Origin: Hemileia vastatrix
Lineage: Eukaryota > Basidiomycota > Pucciniomycetes > Pucciniales > Zaghouaniaceae
Assembly: GCA_030280995.1 (NCBI GenBank)
Contig: JASXTE010000010.1
Location: 21,035,823 to 21,099,822 of the forward strand
Direction of reading: 5' to 3'
DNA length: 64,000 nucleotides
Under the pieces are notes generated by a model. It had not been told where the DNA came from. It saw only the letters and a list, made by a program, of their open reading frames with translations, and ran no database searches. How positions within the stretch are numbered: the first letter of the stretch is position 1; every line of letters begins with the position of its first letter. This document shows positions 57,184-64,000 of the stretch, piece by piece. Made by a program: the position numbers and the translations under genes.

Positions 57184-58789
57184 AATGTGTGACAACAACA
57201 ATGATATTGTGAGTAATAAGGCAAAACCTTATAGCTTATGACCTAGAGCTGAAAGACGTGTTACAGGACATTCAAATGGAGGGCCAGGATTCTCCTACCA
57301 ACAGCAACACTCCACAGATGTCTCTGGAGGAAAGGGAAAAACTGTTTAAACAAGTATAAATAAAAACAAGAAATACTTCACAAAAATAAATCCACTCCCT
57401 ATCCACTCTACTAAACACCTTAACAATGAGAGTAAACAACAAAGAAGACCAGATAAACAATCTGGAGAGAAGAGCTGCTCAGGGTTTTGTGAAGGTCAAT
57501 TAAGCTCTAGTGGAAATAAAGGCTCAACCAACAACAGTTGCACCCAAAAATTTTACAGCCACACCTCCAGCTCAAGAGGAGGAGTAAAAGATTACTGTAA
57601 AACTATGGAAGTGGGACTGGTATGTCCAAAACTAAAACAACCCTCAACAGCAGGGCTCCAGCAGTCACCCTTACAGGGGAAATGGAATAAGACCTTGGTA
57701 AGTCATCCATCTTCTCAGGATCAATTATATAATACTAAAAATGAATTAATTATAGGTAATGAGATTGATAGAGAATTGCTGGATATGATTGATAAATATT
57801 AAAAAAATTATTCATTTGAAAATAACATGTTAAACTTGTCTTTACATGATGACAATTTACATAGTTTTATTGATCACCAGAATAATACTAGTCACATTAA
57901 AATGAAACCAAATGAAGTAAATCTTGAGCCTGATGATGAGTCTTCTGAATTGGACACAGAAAAAATTGAATATTTTTTAAAAGAAAATCTAATGCAATCA
58001 AAAATCATTAGCAAACTATTGTTAATAATTGAAAAATTAGAAGAATTCTCTAGAGAGTCAAACAATAATACAGAAAGTGTATTATTGAACCTCACACAAT
58101 TATTTAGTACCACAGCCAATAAATTAAAAGTTATTAAAAATTCAAATAGTGAACTAGCCAATGAAAATAAAAGATTAAACTCCAAGATTAAGAATTTACA
58201 AATTAAATTAGAACATTCTCAGAATATTATGGCTACCATAGAGGGACATGTTAAATTGTCTTTTTCAAATGTTAATGATACCTTAACACATGTACCTGTA
58301 ATGAAAGATAGGTCACAAACAGTTGAAATTGAAATAGCTAACATTTTGAAAAATTCTGATAAAGTAAAAGATAATACCTCCTATGTGGAAAGAGTACCAG
58401 TTTTTATGAAACACTCAGATGAAAAACAATGATTGAACATGAAAATAGTGTCATGGGCTCTGAAAATATAAAATCAGTAAAGGATGAAATAAATGATCAT
58501 CTTTCTAAAGTAAGTGAATTACTTAATATTACTCAGGTTAGGGAAGCAAAAACAAACCAAAAGAACTGGCCTAAGTTAGATCAGTACCCTTCTTTAGACA
58601 GGGATTCAAAGTCTGATTGGCAACAATTCATTCAGAGAATTGGTAACTTAAAATTTTCATAAAAATTTTCTGAAGAATAATTTACATCAAAATTGATATC
58701 TATATTTACATATGTGGCCTTATTATGGTTTGAATCTGTATTGATTGAGGGAATTAACTACTCCTGGAATGAATGGAAGGCACTTATTA
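57184..58789 (+). pseudogene. Gypsy-B3 Gag, first part
   Basis: Starts MCDNNNDIVSNKAKPY and has a TGA where Gypsy-B2 has Arg. The overlapping frame reads EEREKLFKQV and RRAAQGFVKVN. The frame returns at 57605 with MEVGLVCPKLKQPSTAG. A long clean frame at 57827-58432 (201 codons) is acidic and then coiled coil (KLEEFSRESNNNTESVLLNL, LANENKRLNSKIKNLQIKLE). The start of the Gag core (NWPKLDQYPSLDRDSKSDWQ) is at 58429-58662. Gag is cut at 58789 by Harb-2 in the middle of WNEWKALIE and continues at 62013. Confidence 0.82.
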
Positions 58790-58935
58790 GGGGGTGTCAG
58801 TTCTGGCAAATCCGCACTTAAATTAAGTGCGGATTTCAAACCAAATCAGCACTTACAAATCAGCACTTAAATTTTGCAAAAAAGTCACTTATTTCAAAAA
58901 AGGGTGTCAGTTATGACCTCAAATCAGCACTTTTT
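58790..58935. promoter_or_regulatory. Left subterminal motif array of Harb-2
   Basis: AAATCCGCACTTA occurs directly after the terminal repeat, then inverted as TAAGTGCGGATTT, then as AAATCAGCACTTA three times, the last ending in TTT. Such arrays near transposon ends usually bind the transposase or its partner; that role is inferred. The other end has a similar array. Confidence 0.7.
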
Positions 58936-59065
58936 TCCCGTTTTTTTTCACAACCACATTTTGGCCACAAAACATCCCTTCCTTTCTTACCCCATCCCTG
59001 TCACATGTGACACACTGACCTTCCTCGCTACCTACCCATCAATCCTCGGCACACACCCCTTCCTG

Positions 59066-60062
59066 ACATTTTCAATATTTTGACCAGGCATGTTTACATT
59101 CTTTTTTACTTATTTCTTCTACTTTTTAATCTTTTTTCTTGTTATGTGCCAGTTTCATAATGCCTCCCAGACATTCCAAATCTCAAAAGGTAACTCAAAA
59201 ATCTGCTTCGTCACAAAAGTCTCCTCGTAAAGCAAGGATTACATATAAAAAAAATCAGTGACTTTTTCTATTACTTACAACTGTTTTTACAGAATTGAAA
59301 ACTATGTTTCAGCTAATATTTTATGGAAGTGAACTCTGTTCTTCGCCCGAAGAACAGAGTTCATCCTCCTATTTTCACATTCTGTTTGCACCAATCTCCA
59401 ACATTTTCAATATTTTGACCAGGCATGTTTACATTCTTTTTTACTTATTTCTTCTACTTTTTAATCTTTTTTCTTGTTATGTGCCAGTTTCATAATGCCT
59501 CCCAGACATTCCGAATCTCAAAAGGTAACTCAAAAATCTGCTTCGTCACAAAAGTCTCCTCGTAAAGCAAGGATTACATATAAAAAAAATCAGTGACTTT
59601 TTCTATTACTTACAACTGTTTTTACAGAATTGAAAACTATGTTTCAGCTAATATTTTATGGAAGTGAACTCTGTTCTTCGCCCGAAGAACAGAGTTCATC
59701 CTCCTATTTTCACATTCTGTTTGCACCAATCTCCAACATTTTCAATATTTTGACCAGGCATGTTTACATTCTTTTTTACTTATTTCTTCTACTTTTTAAT
59801 CTTTTTTCTTGTTATGTGCCAGTTTCATAATGCCTCCCAGACATTCCAAATCTCAAAGGGTAACTCAAAAATCTGCTTCGTCACAAAAGTCTCCTCGTAA
59901 AGCAAGGATTACATATAAAAAAAATCAGTGACTTTTTCTATTACTTACAACTGTTTTTACAGAATTGAAAACTATGTTTCAGCTAATATTTTATGGAAGT
60001 GAACTCTGTTCTTCGCCCGAAGAACAGAGTTCATCCTCCTATTTTCACACTCTGTTTGCACC
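59066..60062 (+). repeat. Three tandem 335-bp units in Harb-2
   Basis: Units start at 59066, 59401 and 59736 and are almost identical. Each holds a short reading frame beginning MPPRHSKSQKVTQKSASSQK, corresponding to the start of the Harb-1 second protein (MPCHHRSSQR), then a 34-bp stretch ending TTTTTACAG, and then the 32-bp palindrome (59331-59362, 59666-59697, 60001-60032; half site GAACTCTGTTCTTCG). The frames MKTMFQLIFYGSELC seen three times are by-products of the repeat. The first exon of the second gene has thus been multiplied while its remainder was lost. Confidence 0.9.
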
Positions 60063-60245
60063 AATCTCCATCCCTTTCAATTCTATCAACACATGCTTGT
60101 CTTCCCTCCCCATGCCTTTCACTATCCTCCCAGCCCCATTGTATGCCATCCTCTTTTGATCCCCATTTCACCCCTCTCAACCTCTCCCAGACCCTTTTCT
60201 TCATTTAAAATGCCTCGGAACCCTTAATCTTCCCTTCCAACTCTT
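60060..60245 (-). repeat. Inverted, truncated copy of the palindrome module
   Basis: The reverse complement matches the first part of the module at 26350-26550 and 41770-41950 (GGAAGATTAAGGGTT, GGGGTGAAATGGGGATC, AGAGGATGGCATACAATGGG). Relative to the transposase its orientation is opposite to that in Harb-1. The first 100 bp of the module are missing. Confidence 0.85.
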
Positions 60246-60445
60246 TCCCAACCTTTGAGTGACTGAAAAAATATGCGTTTGCTGAAAATATGCGATTTCA
60301 TGTTGAGTTGATGAAAGAAAACACAGAGAGAAAAAAAATAAGACTTTAACAGCAAATTCAAAAACCAAAAAAATATGCAAAAAAATTTACCATTCTCAGT
60401 GAATAATACATGCAAATTGATAATTTGAAGAGAAAGAGAAAAAAA

Positions 60446-61705
60446 TTAAAATTGCGTTGAAAAATGTTGGAGTGTTATTGGAAGGATTTTCGCCCTTATA
60501 CTAGTTGATTGAGAAATAGAAGTGTTGGATATAGTCGGAGGTGAATCAACTTGTTCATCTTCATACAGCTCTAACCATTGATCTTTGAGGTCAGCAAGTA
60601 GGTTATGAAGTAAAGTGCAACACAGAATCCAGTTGATCACCGCCTCCATTTCAGATTTATTTCTAAGAGGACTTCTTAATTCCCTTAAACTAGAAAAACG
60701 GCCTTTCAAGATTCCAATAGAATGTTCAATACGGACTCTTGACTTTGCCAAATGATTGTTGAATTTGGCATTTTGACTGTCTTCTGAAGCTGCTCCCCGA
60801 AAAGCAGGAAGTACATACTTTCCATTCACATAAGCAGAATCTGCAAGAAGATACTGATTTTCATCAAAGAATTTTTCAGGTTCATTTGAAATATGCATTC
60901 TTTGGAAGACGTAGGAGTCATGACATGAGCCAGGATAGCCAGCAAAGAATGATATAAATTTTTTGTTTACGTCACATATAAGCTGAACGTTAATTGAATA
61001 TCTATAAAGAAGATATATTTGTTTGTGTTAGTTTCAAGGAGGATGAAAGGAGTTAAAAATAATCTACCTCTTTTTACGGTCAAAGTAATTGTTTCCACCT
61101 TGAGCAGGTTTCTGGCTCAAAGGAATAGTAGTACCATCAACAAAACCAATACATCCTGGAAAGCCCTCTGCTTGCATAACCTGAGATGATTCAAGTCGCT
61201 CTTCTTTTGTTGGCCAGGTGAGAAGTTGAGATTCCAAGGAGTTGATGGCAGTGATACATCGTTTGGTATAAGTGTTAACTGAACCATACCCTAAATCAAA
61301 GACATTTTCTAAACATTTCAAAGCGGCTCCATTACCATTTGAACCCAAACGACATAGTGTGATGAACAATTGAATTGAAGGATGTCTTTGTTCTTTTTGA
61401 GAATTATTGTGAAATATGGGATGATCCTGAATAAGCTCAAGCAATTTAAGGAAACATTCCTGAGAAGTCCTGAACAGCTGTCTAAAACTGGGTGTAGATA
61501 GGTTAAGAAGTGTTTGGATGGTGTACTTGGGGGTAAGAAGTACTTGAGGCTTTCTGGGAAGAAGGTAACGTTTCCTGGCCATTTTTGATAAAACGACAAA
61601 ATCTTCTTTTAGATCAGAATCGGAATCAGAGTCCAAGAGCAGTTCAAGCGCCATGAAAGTCATTGCTTTATGTAATTTATCACGATTTGAAAGTGAGGAA
61701 GGCAT
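60446..61705 (-). CDS. Harb-2 DDE transposase, intact
   Basis: Exon 1 is 61705-61068 from the ATG (MPSSLSNRDKLHK); the intron 61067-61002 (66 bp, GTAGAT to TTTATAG) is phase 2; exon 2 is 61001-60446. The product has 397 residues and no internal stop. Residues 110-150 (LCRLGSNGNGAALKCLENVF) form a helix-turn-helix-like part. The DDE_Tnp_4-type core has Asp190 in GFVDGTTIPLSQKP, YSINVQLICDVNKKFISFFA and GYPGSCHDSYVF, Asp267 in LLADSAY, and Glu305 in RVRIEHSIGILKGRF. It should cut and rejoin DNA at the element ends in the nucleus. The Harb-3 start is nearly identical. This is the best-preserved transposon gene here. Confidence 0.93.
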
Positions 61706-62012
61706 GACTCTTATATGATATGATATGAAGATGTAAGTGATGTACGATGTTTTGAGTTATGAAGTGTTATTCTGCGGAGTGCTGCGTATGAATGGGATGA
61801 TGCTGACAAATCAGTGAAATGGGACTTGATGGTGAAATCAGCACTTTTGGTTGAGAAAGTGCGGATTTGAGTGAAATAAGTGACTTATTTCATTTTGAAA
61901 TCCACCAGTATTGGGGCTAGTGTGTTTTGGAAATCCGCACTTATTTAAGTGCGGATTTGGTCAAATTTAAGTGCGGATTTGTAAGTGCGGATTTGCCAGA
62001 ACTGACACCCCC
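61706..62012. promoter_or_regulatory. Right subterminal motif array and 5' region of the transposase
   Basis: In transposase orientation the end reads AAATCCGCACTTA twice in direct order, again after AATTTGACC, then inverted as TAAGTGCGGATTT, with a further AAATCCGCACTTT about 90 bp inward. Harb-3 lacks 36 bp, one pair of these motifs, but is otherwise the same. The promoter of the transposase must lie in this 300-bp stretch. Confidence 0.7.
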
Positions 62013-62369
62013 TATTGAAAGGCAATTTGGTGTCCCAAAATTTCGAATCACCCAACAAAGATTGTATGATAAAACCAGATAAAATCCAAATGCTGGAGAT
62101 AGACCCATGGTATTTATAATGAATTTAATTAAAATAATGAAAGCCAGGGACCCAAAAATGGATTATGATGAGTGGAAAGAAAAAATAATATATAAATTGC
62201 CTATATCAGTCATAGACATTATTGTAGATAGAACTGAAACCATCAGAGATAATTCTGGGTTTATTAATATATGCAATTAAATATTATTGAACCACAAATG
62301 TGAAACCAGGTATAATATTTACAAGCAAAGTGTTGAGGTAGTAAAACCTACTACAAAGAAGTTACCAGT
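62013..62369 (+). pseudogene. Gypsy-B3 Gag, second part
   Basis: Continues the Gag core (IERQFGVPKFRITQQRLYDK, MDYDEWKEKIIYKLPISV) directly after the Harb-2 right end and stops at the minus-strand LTR-A. Several stops are present. Gypsy-B2 continues past this point with KLPVEKKKPSAPF, so the rest of Gypsy-B3 must lie beyond the LTR-A insertion, outside the window. Confidence 0.82.
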
Positions 62370-63542
62370 TGTCAGTGTGTGCTAGTATCTAAGTATGATT
62401 TAATAGTAAATATTAATGGTCCTAATACTTATTGATAAATTATTTAGTGATTAAACTTCAGGGGAAGACTAATATAATAGTCATTCTCAATATAAACTCA
62501 CAATACTAAGATTTTTATGCGTGCTAGTGGTGGAAAATAGTTAAATAAAATATAGTTATAGCTTATATAAAGATAATATCAATTTATAATTGCTTTATAA
62601 TATATTTCTATATGATAATAATTGTGTTGTAGTGTTTAATTGAAGTGTAGCAGGTAAGTGATGTCCAATAACCTGTCAAAACCTCACTTATAACAAAATC
62701 CACTGGAGTGCACAGACCTTCAATCCAGATGATGTCACTGCTATCCCTGGCAATTACAGAGCTGTGAGGGCCCATCACCTCCCCATGGAATCCACTTCAA
62801 GAAGATTCAACACCCAGACCTCCAGTAAGGACCCTCCATCACAATTAATGATACCACAGACCCATACCATAAATATAATAAACAGATAAAAGCAGATACC
62901 ATAAAGAAACAGGTAAAATAACTTATCCAAAGAGAATATAATGAAACCTAAAGCATATATAGAAACCAAAAAAATTATCCAAGCCCCCAATAACATCCCC
63001 AAGCATCCATATTAACCCAGTAATGATCTCCCAACCCATAAATCCGTGAAAATCCATCCAAGAAAGCAGATTAAGTTGTCCAAACTGGATATATGTGCCT
63101 GAAATAGGTGTATATACTTGTGTAGGCATTGTGAGTCCACTGAATACGTCCATATGACCTAAAATAATCAGAAAAACAAAGTTTATAGGCTATCAAGAGG
63201 TTAAAACCCACTTATAGACCTAAATATAGATAATATAACTACATATTTCACTGAATATGAGATTTATGTATACATATAAGGTTATGTATGTCTATAATTA
63301 CTTAATATCACTTAAGATAAGTATATTATGACTCCATTAACACCTTAATAAGTATTATTAGGCTATTGATAAGCTATTTAAACTACTATAAGTTATATAA
63401 TAGTGTAATAATTATATATATATGTATTATAACCATATATATAAGTGTTTTAACCTTATTTTTAAGTTATAAGCTTAATTTAATTAAGATTATCTTATTT
63501 AAAACATAAGTTTACTCAGTCCTGGTGATACCTAGGCTTACA
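62370..63542 (-). repeat. LTR-A of a minus-strand element (Gypsy-A2)
   Basis: TGTCAGTGTGTGCTAGTATC to CCTAGGCTTACA, the reverse of the LTR-A at 13421-14635 over its whole length (1173 bp). It is followed on the right by CTCCCTCACTC and an A-run, the reverse of the polypurine and 3' internal end of Gypsy-A1, so this is the 3' LTR of an element continuing beyond the window, not a solo LTR. Confidence 0.85.
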
Positions 63543-63569
63543 CTCCCTCACTCAAAAAAAACAATAATA

Positions 63570-64000
63570 GGGGGTGTCAGTTCTGGCAAATCCGCACTTA
63601 AATAAGTGCGGATTTCCAAAACACACTAGCCCCAATACTGGTGGATTTCAAAATGAAATAAGTCACTTATTTCACTCAAATCCGCACTTTCTCAACCAAA
63701 AGTGCTGATTTCACCATCAAGTCCCATTTCACTGATTTGTCAGCATCATCCCATTCATACGCAGCACTCCGCAGCATAACACTTCATAACTCAAAACATC
63801 GTACATCACTTACATCTTAATATCATATCATATAAGAGTCATGCCTTCCTCACTTTCAAATCGTGATAAATTACATAAAGCAATGACTTTCATGGCGCTT
63901 GAACTGCTCTTGGACTCTGATTCCGATTCTGATCTAGAAGAAGATTTTTTCGTTTTATCAAAAATGGCCAGGAAACGTTACCTTCTTCCCAGAAAGCCTC
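63570..64000 (+). mobile_element. Harb-3, 5' end of a second Harb-2-like transposon
   Basis: Starts with the same GGGGGTGTCAGTTCTGGCAA terminal repeat, TA on its outer side, and matches the transposase end of Harb-2 with very few differences and one 36-bp deletion. It is inserted in the last internal bases of Gypsy-A2 and runs off the window. Confidence 0.9.
63842..64000 (+). CDS. Harb-3 transposase, N-terminal 53 codons (runs off window)
   Basis: From the ATG at 63842 the frame reads MPSSLSNRDKLHKAMTFMAL, then an acidic Asp/Ser run, and is open to the window end. It differs from Harb-2 in two residues (Lys to Glu at 33, Val to Phe at 37). The full gene would be about 397 residues if it is like Harb-2; the rest is outside the window. 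Confidence 0.88.

Larger units (their letters stand above)
58790..62012. mobile_element. Harb-2, PIF/Harbinger transposon with intact transposase
   Basis: Terminal inverted repeats GGGGGTGTCAGTTCTGGCAA with AATCCGCACTTA following are identical for about 31 bp at both ends, with TA outside both (58788-58789 and 62013-62014). Comparison with the interrupted gag suggests a TAT or TTA target duplication, but the exact limits are ambiguous by a few bases. Contents: a minus-strand transposase, a remnant palindrome module in inverted orientation, and a 335-bp tandem repeat holding the 5' end of the second gene. The rest of the second gene is lacking, so the element may need a partner protein from elsewhere. 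Confidence 0.92.

Noticed and set aside
57696..57716. A conserved GTAAGT...TCTCAG stretch in Gag of Gypsy-A1, B2 and B3, looking like a tiny intron
   Set aside because: It is 21 nt in all three copies, far below any plausible spliceosomal intron, and removing it does not change frame or rescue the alternate frame.
59295..60159. Three nearly identical 64-66 codon frames (MKTMFQLIFYGSELCSSPEE)
   Set aside because: They are copies of the 335-bp tandem repeat and cross the DNA palindrome; no relative was seen elsewhere, and the frame in the Harb-1 module is not kept.

Overview
The window looks like a transposon-dense segment of a eukaryotic, most likely fungal, genome. It is strongly AT-rich. 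Introns are short (62-92 bp) with GT-AG borders. Most of the sequence is layered Ty3/gypsy chromovirus-type retrotransposons, one Ty1/copia element and several PIF/Harbinger-type DNA transposons. The gag and pol families resemble those that fill rust-fungus (Pucciniales) genomes, so a rust-like basidiomycete is my inference; nothing here proves the species.

Left cluster (1-35.9 kb). This is one nested stack. The oldest layer is a minus-strand gypsy (Gypsy-D; gag at 33945-34897, protease region at 18537-18879, probable LTR at 34929-35920). It is split twice. One insertion is Gypsy-B1 (18880-33944, plus strand, 1.49-kb LTRs), itself broken by a copia element (20680-23537) and by a 5.3-kb Harbinger (Harb-1, 23679-28964). 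The other is Gypsy-C (minus; gag 14636-16480, LTR about 17023-18536), broken by Gypsy-A1 (6629-14635, plus), whose 5' LTR is cut by Gypsy-1 (minus; pol and gag 960-5747, LTR 5822-6628). Bases 1-959 are a purine-rich tract without a recognisable gene.

Central island (36-45.5 kb). Here lie the only genes that do not look like transposon genes: a two-exon, 529-codon minus-strand gene of unknown function (36579-38230) and the last two exons of a small Cys-rich plus-strand gene (38929-39578). The intron of the latter carries a Tc1/mariner-like MITE, and inside that MITE sits a poly(A)-tailed retroposed segment with a 12-bp target duplication. Harbinger-like MITEs and a free-standing copy of a module found inside the larger Harbingers follow. 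Bases 42126-45498 hold no gene I can recognise.

Right cluster (45.5-64 kb). Gypsy-B3 (plus) was split in its 5' LTR by Gypsy-B2 (minus, 46880-56481, the most complete element), in gag by Harb-2 (58790-62012), and again by a minus-strand LTR-A element (62370 onward) that itself holds Harb-3 (63570 to the window end).

How the parts work together. The retrotransposons encode Gag, protease, reverse transcriptase, RNase H, integrase and a C-terminal chromodomain, but every copy is frameshifted or mutated. The one clearly intact enzyme is the Harb-2 transposase (two exons, 397 residues, DDE residues present). The Harb-3 start is nearly identical to it, so this family moved recently. The most original signals are in the Harbinger family: arrays of a 13-bp subterminal motif, a conserved 32-bp palindrome present nine times in three places, a palindrome-bearing module whose orientation is inverted between elements, tandem hairpin repeats, and a second protein with a 20-residue coiled-coil repeat.
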